64,000 nucleotides of DNA from NCBI GenBank assembly GCA_965240325.2, contig OZ251235.1, positions 1,860,001 to 1,924,000 on the forward strand, in the 5' to 3' direction. Shown piece after piece: positions 9,790 through 19,400 of this stretch (positions are counted from its first letter, which is position 1; each line of letters opens with the position of its first letter). The notes below the pieces were generated by a model. It was given only the letters and a program-made list of their open reading frames with translations, searched no databases and had not been told where the DNA came from. This DNA comes from Rebecca billardiae RCC1528 (Eukaryota > Haptophyta). The position numbers and the translations under genes were made by a program.

Positions 9790-10180
9790 CGTCATCGCCG
9801 GCTGACGGCGCAGGAGGGCCAGCGGATGGCGCAGTACAGCCTAGCGCGCTGCTGCTCGACGGCGTGGGCGTGCCGTGCGTCGCGTCGGCCGCGGTGTGGT
9901 GGTTCGGCGAGGCGGCAAAGCAGGGCGACGCGGACACGCTCGCCGCTCGCCACCCTCGCACAGTGCGCGTCCGATCGAGCCGTCGTGTCCGCGTGCTGCA
10001 TCGGCTGCGGCGCGACCTCCGAGCGAGCTGGAGCAGTGCTCCCGGTGCGGCGTCGCGCGCTTCTGCTCAGGCGAGTGCCGCCAGCGCATGCGCGCCGTGC
10101 ACAGAGACAGCTGCCTCGCGTGGAGCGGGGGGGCATCGCCGGCGCTTGTCGTCGTCGTCGGCAGCTGGCAGCATTGATGA
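9790..10180 (+). pseudogene. Frameshifted duplicate of the 3' end of the Sel1/MYND gene
   Basis: Corresponds to about 2290-2657: the last Sel1 repeat, the MYND finger (CCIGCGATSE, CSRCGVARFCSGEC) and the C-terminus through GCATTGATGA. It is broken by a 1-nt loss (CTAGGCGCG to CTAGCGCG), a ~7-nt gain before CACCCTCGCACAGTGC and a 4-nt gain in GAGCGAGCTGGAG, so the MYND residues fall in different frames. There is no 5' part. The hairpin element copy 2 begins ~20 bp after its end. Confidence 0.85.
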
Positions 10181-10197
10181 GCACGGCTGAGAGTAAT

Positions 10198-10255
10198 AAA
10201 TGACCGCGTTCCGCGGTCCTTTTTCGTAGAACCAACGCAGTTGGGGGCCCGCGGC
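10198..10255 (-). repeat. Hairpin element copy 2 (inverted relative to copy 1)
   Basis: The reverse complement matches 4474-4531: GGGCCC..AACT, TTCTACGAAAAAGG, then the same 7-bp stem and 3-nt loop (stem 10202-10218), then AT-rich TTTATTACT. It lies immediately 3' of the Sel1/MYND pseudogene. Confidence 0.8.
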
Positions 10256-10579
10256 GCAGTGGTTGAGAATGAGACCGTGACGTCGTCAATCCGCACGGTC
10301 TGGCGTCTGCCTGGCAGTCAGACAGGCCGAGCCGCACCGTCTCGGAGAGTGAGTGAGAGTCAGACCCGTCCGTCGGACTCGCGGCGCGTGAATGGGCGCG
10401 CCGACGGCCAAGGGTGGCACGGGACACCAGCGGACGGGCCGCGCGGGGAAGCGGGGCGGCGCGCGCGCAGGGCGAGAGGCGCGGACGGGCCGCGCGGGGA
10501 AGCGGGGCGGCGCGCGTGCAGGGCGAGAGGCGCCGCGCGGCGCGGGCCGGCGCGTGCGCGCGCGCGCGCGCACCTGCTT

Positions 10580-11230
10580 GAGGTGCTCGCGCTGCGCCAT
10601 GCGCTCGACGAAGGGCCGCTGGTCGCTCAGCCGGCGCGCCTCGGGCCGGCATAGCGAGAGCGCGCGCCACTGCTGCCCGCCCACGCTGCGCAGCCACGCG
10701 CAGACCGAGCGGAGCTCGGGGTGGGACGAAGAGAGTGGCGTGTCGCGCCCGCCGCCAGGCGCACGCGTGCCCTGCTCCGCACCGCGCCGCCGTGCTCGCC
10801 CGCCGCCTGCTCCGCCGCGTCGGCCTCGAGGATGGCGGCGGCCAGCGGCAGGCTGAGCGGCGCGCGCTCGCCCACCGTCGCTTCGAGGGCCGTCCACACC
10901 TGCTCGAGCTGCTGCAGGGCGTGGACAAGGGCAGCGCGCGCGCCCAGCGCATCCGTGCCGCGTGACGCAGCGCGTCGAGCTCGGCGCCTCGCTTCGCCAG
11001 CTCGGCGCCCAGCGCCTTCACGCGCACGTGCTCGTGTATCTGCGCGCGCACGGCCTGCGCGCCGCCGCCCATCTGCGCGCGCAGACTCGGACTCGTCGCG
11101 GCTGGCTGCTAGGGAGTGCTAGGGTGCGCGCCGCGTAGTCGATGGCCAAGGCCTGCAGCCAGCGCGCCTGCACCGAGAAAAGAAGGCGCGGCACGCGCGC
11201 TATAACCCAGTCCACGCAGACACGCGAGCG
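10580..11230 (-). pseudogene. Frameshifted coding relic or multi-exon fragment, helical protein
   Basis: Protein-like sequence moves between frames on the minus strand: LFSVQARWLQALAIDYAA (~11200-11140), then QIHEHVRVKALGAELAKRG (~11060), then after a 1-nt shift near 10965 VHALQQLEQVWTALEATVGE (~10930-10870), then in the third frame WLRSVGGQQWRALSLCRPEA ending REHLKQ just before a GT (10578). The 1-nt shift at LRHAAR/DALGAR looks like a mutation rather than an intron. Other breaks could be introns. Family not recognised; the helical, Gln/Leu-rich pattern suggests a coiled coil. Assembly error is an alternative. Confidence 0.4.
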
Positions 11231-11239
11231 CGTGCTCGA

Positions 11240-11835
11240 GCGGCGCGCCGGGGCAACCGTCCACGTCGGCCGCGCGGGAGCCGCAGGTACTCTCGCGTGC
11301 CTGCGCGACGCAGCGCGCACGCACAGCGAAACGGGCGCGGGGTAGAATTCAGGAGAGCGCCGCCGCCCGCGCACCACCCCACCGAGAGTGCGCACATGCG
11401 CACGCCACGACATGGCACGACATGGCGCACGAGTCGGACGCAACGCCCGACAGACAGAAGCCTTCGACAATCCGCGCGCGCCCGCAAACGCGGCCGCGCG
11501 CGCGGGCGGGCGCGCGGGCGTGCGTGCGCCACCCGCGCGGGAGGCGCCCGCGGCCGCGCGGGCGGCGCGCGCGCGGCGCGCGCTCCGCGCGGTCGTCCAC
11601 ACCGATGGCGGTCGATCGAGGGCGACGAGGGCTCGCCCCGTTTTTGGAGCGAGCGCGTGCCGCGCGCCCCCTGGCCCCCAACTGGGTATGATAATACCCA
11701 CAATTACCCAAAATGACCTTATGCCCCCATTACCGTTAGCGAGCCAATGTACTGATATGATAGACTGAACGAGAGTACCCACAATTCAAGTTTCCCGATC
11801 CCTTGCCTTGCCGTTTTTATCGGTTGGCGGTTGGC
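11240..11835. other. Non-coding GC-rich then AT-rich spacer
   Basis: Low-complexity CG alternation to ~11680, then a short AT-richer segment with two TACCCACAATT blocks (11696 and 11778). No gene is supported. Confidence 0.4.
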
Positions 11836-12118
11836 GGCAATCTCATACTTAAAATCGCGCTCGAAACGAACCGTTACACTAATGTCACGTCCAGCTGACG
11901 TCCAGATCGCACTTTACTTAAGGGAATCAGCTGGGCGCGCTTTTTTTCGGCCTAATAGACCTCTCTATGCGATCTCAAAAACTCGAAACTCGGTCTCCGC
12001 CAGCCCTAAAAATCGCCCCCCGTCCCTTTTTTCTTGATCAAAGATCTTTTTGAAACGTGGTTCGGGCCCGCTGGTGCGGGCTCCACGCTGCGCGCTCCGC
12101 CCTGCACCGCGGGCCATA
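11836..12118 (-). repeat. Repeat Y, copy 2 (inverted)
   Basis: The reverse complement aligns with 2852-3158, strongest at 11985-12117 (CGAAACTCGGTCTCC, TTTTTCTTGATCAAAGATC, GGGCCCGCTGGTGCGGGC) and weaker over 11836-11960. It abuts repeat X copy 2. Confidence 0.75.
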
Positions 12119-12123
12119 ACACT

Positions 12124-12237
12124 CAGACTGCCCGGGCAACGCGTCGCAGCACTGCCAATCCGCAATCGGCGGCCGACGCGAACGGGCCGAACGGCCAGCA
12201 ACAGGCCGCCCGGCCTCGGCCCCGGGGCTGCAAGCTG
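12124..12237 (+). repeat. Repeat X, copy 2
   Basis: Direct copy of 2697-2797 with a few short insertions. Because Y is inverted here but X is not, X has the opposite orientation relative to Y in the two loci. Confidence 0.75.
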
Positions 12238-13870
12238 CGGCGCTAATCACTAGACGAGCGCATATCAGCATTCATCACGCGGATTAATTATGATATTGAT
12301 GACTTTGATGACGAGTGCGGGTTTATGTACCCTGGACGACCAGTACGCGGTACCGCTAGCGTCGTACTCGTAGCCTGCCTGCCTGGCGGTGTCATCGACA
12401 TCGGCACGCCCGAGTCCTCCACTGCTACGGGTACTGCTACTAGCAGCAGTAAAGAGTTCTACTAACTAGCACTGCTGATATTGCGGAGAATGGCGCGGAG
12501 AGTCGTCGCAGGATGACATAAGGTCGGAGTATATATTTTAAAATATAACTATATATATGTTATGGCGCACGCCCCCCCCCGAAAGGTCTGAGCGTGAGCG
12601 AAAGCCGGGGGGGGGGGGGGGGGGGGCGGCGCACGTGCTCCGCAAAATCAAAAAAGAGGATGCGCGCAGGATTTGGGGGATTTTTGTAGGTGGATTTAGG
12701 TGTGAAACCGCAGCATTTGAGTCCATTTCGCTGCTCATGATTGCGTTTGTACTGCTCCTTAATCCTTGGATAGTAAGTAATAGAAGAATTCGGAATCAAA
12801 TAGGACGAAGTCATCTAGCTACCATTCTGATAGTCAAGATTCGTGTGTTGAACTGACCATAAAAAAGGTGAGATATCGAACGAATTATCTGGATAGACTC
12901 TGCTCACTCCTCAGATTCATCAAAGCGACGCGATATGGTATTGCGCGGGTAGCTTGAATCGACGTTCCCGCGCGCCCTGGTATCATACGGTTAGCAAGCT
13001 ACTGTTGTTGACGATATGCTTTTGGTCATCTGTTGATACGACGTCAATGCGGGTGGCAATCCATTCTTGAGCCTGAAATCTCATGAGCATAAGAATTTCT
13101 ACCGCTTCACGCACGACCCTTGATTCTCTCCCATTTAATACCGGCGCGTCCAGGAGAGCTTGACGAATATGAACGATAAACTGTTTCCCGCGCGCGATTC
13201 ATAACCGTATCCTTTCTGATGATGATAGTTATCTCCCGTTGATTAATACTGCTCGTCATCACACGGCTTCGCGCGATGATACAAAAGCTGGCCACCCGCG
13301 GAGCCTCTGATCAAGAGGCGGGCAATGCGTACTCTGGGTGCGAAGCGCGTGGCGCGTGGGGGCGAGGCGCGTTTCTCGCTGTATTTCCAGCTGACCATGC
13401 GCGCGCCCGCGCGCGCCACGCCGCACGCCCGCGCAGCTGAACTCTCGGCATGTTCGCGGGAAGTCGCTCGCCCAAGCCCTCACGCTCGCGCCGTCCATGA
13501 CCATGGCCGCGCTGTGATGGCTCCGCGTGCGGAGTGCTGACCGTGAGCCTCTCTCTCTCTGGCTGCGCATGACGGCGCGGCAAGCAGCGCGCGCAGATCT
13601 GCGGGCGACGAGGCTGGGCGCCAGTCCTCGCAGCACGAGGCCGAGCGCGGACATCTGTTTTGCTCGCGACGAGGCTGGGCTTAGATCTGCGAGCGGCGAG
13701 TCCGCGACGATGGCGAGGTGGCATATGCTACGGGCGACGCCGTGCTCCTCTCTCGCCCGTGCTCGCAGTCGCCCTCGCGCTCCAGGCCGTCGGCCGACAG
13801 CACCCGCGGCGGCGCCGACGCGCACAGCGGCCCTCGCACTGCATCGATCGACGCGGCGGCGAGGCTGACA
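12238..13870. other. Non-coding spacer with a 20-nt poly-G run
   Basis: Contains a run of exactly 20 G at 12607-12626 preceded by a poly-C run at ~12574, and AT-rich segments at 12530-12560 and 12750-13290. From ~13320 GC content rises, but no domain is recognised in either strand. Confidence 0.5.
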
Positions 13871-13872
13871 GA

Positions 13873-14228
13873 CAAAGGTCGCAATCCAGGGTGTCACGTG
13901 CCGTGGGGAGCTCATTGTGCCCGCATTCGAGGGGAAGACGCCGAGGGCGTGCAAGGAGCGGCTGCTGCGGCTGCGGGAGGTCGGAGACAGGCTCGAGCCG
14001 CGGCTGCTCGCGACGCTTTTTCCCGCCGCCGACCGGCCGACGAGCTGCGAGCTCAGAGCTGCGAGCTCATTCATCCGACGCTGCGCCGATCCCGCCGAGC
14101 GCGCAAGGCTGTGCGAGGCTGAGCCTGAGACGGGCGAGCTGCCGAGCGCGATCTCTGCGCTGCGCGCGGCCCCAGCAGGGCTGCCCGAAGCGCACCGGGC
14201 GGAGGCGCTGCGGCTGCTGCGCCGTTGA
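13873..14228 (+). pseudogene. Truncated SANT/Myb-like exon or gene fragment
   Basis: An open frame ending with TGA at 14226-14228. Its start resembles the third helix of a SANT/Myb domain: GELIVPAFEGKTPRACKERL (compare W..IA..F.GKT..AC..R), followed by a basic/Leu-rich tail. The first two helices are not found upstream in any frame, and no ATG precedes the motif. It could be a final exon whose upstream exons are lost or lie behind an unseen intron, or a captured fragment. The SANT assignment rests on about 20 residues. Confidence 0.35.
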
Positions 14229-14373
14229 GTTCGACACGGCGCAGCCCCCCGACGGGCCGTCGATCGCGTCGATTACTCGCGCCCGCGCCGGCCGCGCCTC
14301 CTGAGGTCAGCCTCCTGCACGGCGACGTGCCGGGCGCGCGCATCGTGATTCGGTGAAGAACGCGACAATTACC

Positions 14374-14429
14374 AGGGCCGTGCGCCCTCAACTTCGTTGT
14401 TTACTACCCGAAGATCGGCGTAGCCGATC
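14374..14429 (+). repeat. Hairpin element copy 3 (diverged, compensated stem)
   Basis: GCCCTCAACTTCGTTG, TTTACTACCCGAA, then a 17-nt hairpin at 14413-14429 (GATCGGC-GTA-GCCGATC), followed at once by an (AT)n tract. Same layout and same 7-bp stem/3-nt loop as copies 1 and 2, but both arms of the stem have changed together. Confidence 0.65.
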
Positions 14430-14467
14430 ATATATATATATAGTATATATATATATATATGATATAC
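14429..14467. repeat. AT dinucleotide tract
   Basis: Runs of (AT)n interrupted once by AGT, directly after hairpin copy 3. Confidence 0.85.
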
Positions 14468-14558
14468 GGCGCATTAATCAGCACGGTCCGTCATGTGCAG
14501 CGCTTGCCGCAAGGGAACGAGTTGAGAGCGGCGGCGCCGCCGCTTGCGGCGGCAGCGC

Positions 14559-15812
14559 TCAGCTCCCGCCGCCGCCGCCGCACAGCTCGAAGAAGTCGTC
14601 CGGGTGCGCCAGGATCCACGTGTGCGCGCTCGGCCCCTCCGGCTGCGACGCGTCTGGCTCGGCGCCGTCTGTGGCGGCCGGGGCCGCCGGGGCGGCGGGA
14701 GGGATGGCGCAGGCGCTGAGCGCGAGATTGCCCTGCGCGCTCGGCAGGTCGACCGAGTAGACCGGGTACCCCGCCTGCTGCACGCCCAGCCCGATCTCCT
14801 CGATCGACTTGCCCTCCGCCTGCAGCCGCTCCGCGACGGCCAGCGGGCCGTGTGCCAGGCTGCACGTCTGCGCGACGTAGTCACCAGCGTCGCGCACGCC
14901 CGAGCACCAGCCGTGCTTGGTGAACTCGTGCGCGGCGAGGTGTGAGTCGGGGTAGCACCACGACCACGCGCGCGGCAGCCCGTCCCACGCCATGTCCTCC
15001 GGCTGCTCGCACACCGCGTCGCCGTACACGCCCACCTGCGGCCAGAGCCCATGCACGCGCGGCGGCGCTCCCAGCGAGATGGTGAGGACGCCGCAGAGCG
15101 CGGCGCCTCGGCAGGACATGCGCTTCGGCGGCGTGCTCGACGGGACGTGCGGGACGGGGGGCGCCAGTGCGCCCGGCCCGCACAGCAGCGAGAAGTCCAC
15201 CTCGCGCGCCAGCATCCACACGTACCCCGAGTCTGTCGTCTTGGCGGCGCAGGCGGACAGCGTGAGCCATGGCTGCGCTCGGGCGAGGCCGAGCACAGGC
15301 GCGCCCGAGCTGGCGACCGCGCGGGTGGCGGCGATCGGATCGCCGCCGCGCTCGCGGATGAGCTTGGCGACGCGCATCGGCCCGTGCGCAAGGCCGCACA
15401 GCTGCTCGCTGAACGCCCGGTGGGTGGCCGTCCCAGCGCATTCGCCATCTGCTTGCCAGAGCTCCGCAGCGCGCGCCTGCGGCATGCACGTGGGCTGATA
15501 GTCGGGCTCGGGCGTCGGGTCGAGCGGGCCGATGCATGAGCCTTCCGCGTTGAGCGCCAGGCCGATCAGCTCCGGGGCCGACGTCGTCAGGTCGATCGTG
15601 AGCCTGCCGCAGAGCGGCGCATCGCCGCAGTCCAGCCGCAAGTGGTTGGCGTCCTCGGAGGCGCGCAGGAGCATCCAGCCGCCGAAGCTGAGCGCGTGCA
15701 CGCATGCGCTGATAAGCATGGCGGCCGCGAGGCCGCCGAGCACGGCGCGCCACGGCAGCGCCGCCCGCTTCGCTCGCGCGAGCTGCACGCGCGCGTCGCC
15801 GTAGCTGATCAT
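14559..15812 (-). CDS. Membrane-anchored RNase T2 family protein with two domains, one catalytically dead
   Basis: 417 residues from the ATG at 15812, chosen because a single hydrophobic signal-anchor (AVLGGLAAAMLISACVHAL) follows ~20 residues later. The C-terminal domain has both RNase T2 signatures: CAS-I as VHGLWPQ (His254) and CAS-II as AAHEFTKHGWC (His295, Glu296, Lys299, His300). The N-terminal domain is a paralogous repeat with matching landmarks (LCGRLTIDL against LCGVLTISL; CGLAHGPMRVAKLI against CSLAHGPLAVAERL; final LLCG against ELCG). In it, CAS-I has become IGLALNAEG and CAS-II LWQADGECAG, so both catalytic histidines are gone. Family knowledge: acid endoribonucleases of the secretory or vacuolar system. 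The dead domain may bind RNA or regulate (inference). The protein ends in five glycines and a serine. Confidence 0.85.
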   Translation of the reverse strand: MISYGDARVQLARAKRAALPWRAVLGGLAAAMLISACVHALSFGGWMLLRASEDANHLRLDCGDAPLCGRLTIDLTTSAPELIGLALNAEGSCIGPLDPTPEPDYQPTCMPQARAAELWQADGECAGTATHRAFSEQLCGLAHGPMRVAKLIRERGGDPIAATRAVASSGAPVLGLARAQPWLTLSACAAKTTDSGYVWMLAREVDFSLLCGPGALAPPVPHVPSSTPPKRMSCRGAALCGVLTISLGAPPRVHGLWPQVGVYGDAVCEQPEDMAWDGLPRAWSWCYPDSHLAAHEFTKHGWCSGVRDAGDYVAQTCSLAHGPLAVAERLQAEGKSIEEIGLGVQQAGYPVYSVDLPSAQGNLALSACAIPPAAPAAPAATDGAEPDASQPEGPSAHTWILAHPDDFFELCGGGGGS

Positions 15813-16424
15813 TGCCAGCTTTGATGCAGGACGTGCGCCGTCCAGCGCGACTGCCGATGATTGGCCGGCAGCTCGGTGGTCGTTCCACCGTTCCACGGCG
15901 TCTTTCACGACACCCAAACTGACGAGACCCAAACTTCGTCGTCGAAAACTCGAAGGGTCATCGTTCTTCGCTCTTGACGTCAGCCATGGCCGGGGCCGTG
16001 CCTTCCACGTCATCTGTCGTCGTACTCGTAGTCTCATCAGAGATCAGTCTGCAGGGTCGGTCAGCAGCCCTAGCGGCTCGGGTCGTCAGGCACGCAGGCG
16101 GACGCCTCACTGCCTCTGCGGATATACACATTACGCGGTGGCTCGGAGCCAATCTGTCCGATGGAGGCGGCCCACGCCCGCCAGCGGTCAGGCCACTTGA
16201 CTTAGTCGGGCCGGCCGAGCCGCGAGACTCGCCGACTTGCGACCTTGCGGTCCGGCCGCGCGCCAGAGGCCCAGAATGCCAACGGTGAGTGAGAGGCTCA
16301 GGCTCAGCGGCCGAGGCGCGACCCGTCGCACTCGTCGCAGCCGACTCGGCATGAGTGCATTGATTGCGACAGCGTGCCTGGCGCGTGACCTGATCCGGCT
16401 GATCACATGCGGCATGCGGGCTGC
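15813..16424. other. Intergenic region upstream of the RNase T2 gene
   Basis: About 610 bp between the RNase T2 start and the 3' end of the next minus-strand gene. It contains GTCGTACTCGTAGTCTCATC at 16018, also seen as GTCGTACTCGTAGCCTG near 12361. No gene seen. Confidence 0.4.
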
Positions 16425-19400
16425 TCACAGCGCGTGGCCGGTCGAGGTGCGGCCTCCGAGGCGCCGCGAGCGACGCGGTGTGGCCTTGTCCGCGGCAGCA
16501 GCAGCCTCCTCGGCGAGCTGAGCGTCGATCACGGCCATCCCACCCGCCGCGGCCGCAAGGCTCTCGAGCTCGCGCTTGCGCGCGGCCGCCGAGCCGGCCG
16601 TCGCGACGCTGCTCTTGCGCCGAGCGGCGCGCGTCGCCGTGCCGCCGCGGGAGGACGACGGCGTCGCGCCCAGCTCGGACGGAGCCGCGCGGACGACCGT
16701 CCGCCCAGTCGACGGCGGCGTGGGCAGGCTGGTCGTGGGCTGCGGGGCCGGGCGCGCCGTCGAGCTGCCGCCGAGCGCGGACGGGTGCGGGCTCTTGGCC
16801 GCCACCGGCTGCGGAGGGGAAGCAGGGGGAGCGGGGGACGCAGCGGAATCCGTGGGGCGGGCAGCGTGAGTGGGGTCGGTCAGCCGAAGAAGCCTCGGTG
16901 CTGCCAGGCGATCCCCAGCGCGCGCGGAGGCAGGCGGAGGAGGCGTGGCCGGACGCACCTTGGCGGCGCGCGGCGGCTCGGCTGGCGACGCGGAGCCTGC
17001 ACAGCGGACAGGCGGCTCGGCGGCCGCGAGCGGAGCTGCCAAAGGCGATGCTGCGTTGGCCGGCGCAAGCGGCTGGCGCGGCTGGCGCGGCTGCTCGGCG
17101 CGCGCACGCGGCGAGGCGTCTGACAGCCCTGCGGCCGCGTGCCCAGCCTGGATGGAACCAGGACGCACACGCGCACGGGTGTCGGCGGGGCGGACACGCG
17201 TCGCGTCGCAGGGGCGCCGAGTGCGCGTGAGCGCAGTGGCCGCGGTGGGGGCACCGAGGCGCTCCGGCCGCACGCAGCGCTCCGCGCCGCTCGTTCCGCG
17301 GCGCACGGCGCGCGCGCTCGCGCCGGGCAGCTCACCTGCTCCGGCTGCGGCTGATCCGACGGCGCTGGCCCGGCGTCCTGCGGGCCCAGAGCCTCTGGCA
17401 AGGCGAGAGCCAACTCGGCGATCGGCAGCGAGCGTGCCGCGCGCGGCGCGGGCGCGCGCCACGCGCTGAATGAGGAGGTGGCCACCGCGTCCGCTCCGGC
17501 GCGGCAGAGGTCCACCACGCGCGTGCGCGCCGCGACGGCGGAGGCGGTGAGCACTGCAGCGGCGGTGGGCTGCGCGGCGCCGGCCGCTGCCTGCTGCGGG
17601 CTGAGCGCGCGGCTCGCCGCCGCGGCCGCCGGGGTGAACGGCCCGACCGCACGCACGGGCACCGGCCGCAGCACCGGAGCTGCGAACGGCTCGGGCGGCG
17701 AAGCGGCCGCTGGCGAGGGCGCGTCCGCGCCCGCGCGCGGGTGGAGGGGCGAGGGCGGCCGCTCGGCGCTGGGCGGCGGCTCGATGGCGGCGGGGCGCGG
17801 CAGCGCGGCGGCGGCAGCTGCGATGAGCGCGGGCGGCTGGCGGAGTGCCACTGGCGTGTGCTGCAGCGACTGCTGCTGCCGCAGCCGGCGCGCGGCGCGC
17901 AGCCGCCGGCGCGCGGCGCGCGCGGCACGCGCGCCGACGGCCACGCTGCCAAGCAGTAGGGCAAGCAGCTTGCACGCGCGCGCGCTCCGCACGGCCCACG
18001 CCCACGCGAGCGCGCGGCCGCGGCCGAGCAGAGTGCCGCGGCTGCGCGCGCTCGTCGCCTGTGCGCGCGCCGCCGCGGCCGAGGCAGCCGCCGCGAGACC
18101 ATTTTGGAGCGACGCCGCGGCGGTGCGCGCGTCCGCGAGCGCGTCCGCAAAGCCGAGCTCGGCCGCGACGCACGTGCCGCGGTGCGCGTGCGCGGCCGCG
18201 CCGCCGAGCGCCGCGCACTGGTCGGCGCGCACGTGCCCGCGGGGCACCCACGCGCTCAGCGCGCGCGCGCGCGCCGCGTCGGCAAGCTCTGCGCCGGCGT
18301 CGCATCGGCCGCCGCGGCGCATGCCCGCGTGCTCGTCAAGTGAACACGCGCGCGCGCTCTGCCTCAGCTCGAGGGAGAGGAGCGACACTGGCGCGGGCCG
18401 CGCGCAGCGCTGCGCGGCGAGCGCGCGCTCGGCGTCGGCCGCGCGAGCCTCGGCCGCGCCGTCGAGCGCGCACTCGCGCGCGCCGCCCGGCGCGCGCGCC
18501 ACCAGCCACCCCGCGGGCGCCCGCCCCTGCGCCGTGTACCAGACAGCCCAAGTACGCGGCGGCTCGGCCGCGCGCGCGCACGCGCGCGCGTCGAGCGCGC
18601 TCTGGCGCTCGAGCAGCAGCGCGAGCTCCGGCGCGGAGGGCGTGGGCTTGGCGTGCGTGGGCTCCGCCCCGACGCTGCGGCCGCCGAGCAGCGCGGGCGC
18701 GGGCGCGCCGCGGCCGCCGAATGCCGCGGCCACAAGCGCGAGCGCGCAAGCGATGACAGTGCATGCTGCCATGGCCGGCGCGCGGCGTGGCGCGCCGATC
18801 GCGCGCGCGCGCGCAGCCCGCGCCACGCCGGGCGCGGTGCCGCGCGGTGCGGCGTGCGTGGGCTCACGCGCCACCGTCGGCGTCGCGCGGAGCAGCGGCG
18901 GCGTGCTGCGCAGCCCGCCGCCGGCCGAGCTTTGCGCCGCCGCGGAGCCGGAGCCGTGAGGAGTGACCAGACCCGCCGGGCTTGGGCGCGCGCTCGGCGT
19001 GGCCGGCTGCGCCGCGGCGAGCGGCGAGCTCGTCGCCGGGGCGGAGAGGCCGACGGTGGGCGGGTAGCGCGCGCACACGCCGCGCAGCTCCGAGCTCTGC
19101 GCGGAGAACGGGTTCGCGTGCTGAGCCGCAAGCTGCAGCGCGGCCGGCGCGGCCGGCGCGGCGCGCGGCGCCGCGAGCGCGCGGCCGTAGAGCGCGGCCA
19201 CGGCACTCGGGTCTCGGAGGGCGGCGGCAGCTCCGGGGCGCTCGCCGACGCGCGGCGCGAAGGCGGACGGCACGGGCGGCGCGTCCTCGCGCGCGCCCAC
19301 GAGCGCGCCGCCGAGACCGCCCCACGGCGAGCCGCCGTCCGCGGCGGCGGGCGGCGGCTCAATGCTCGTCGCTCGGATGAGCCCGCGCGGTGAGACACCG

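Noticed and set aside
10198-10255. Helitron 3' terminus
   Set aside because: The hairpin is suggestive, but no CTRR end follows it at a constant distance in the three copies and no Rep/helicase is present.
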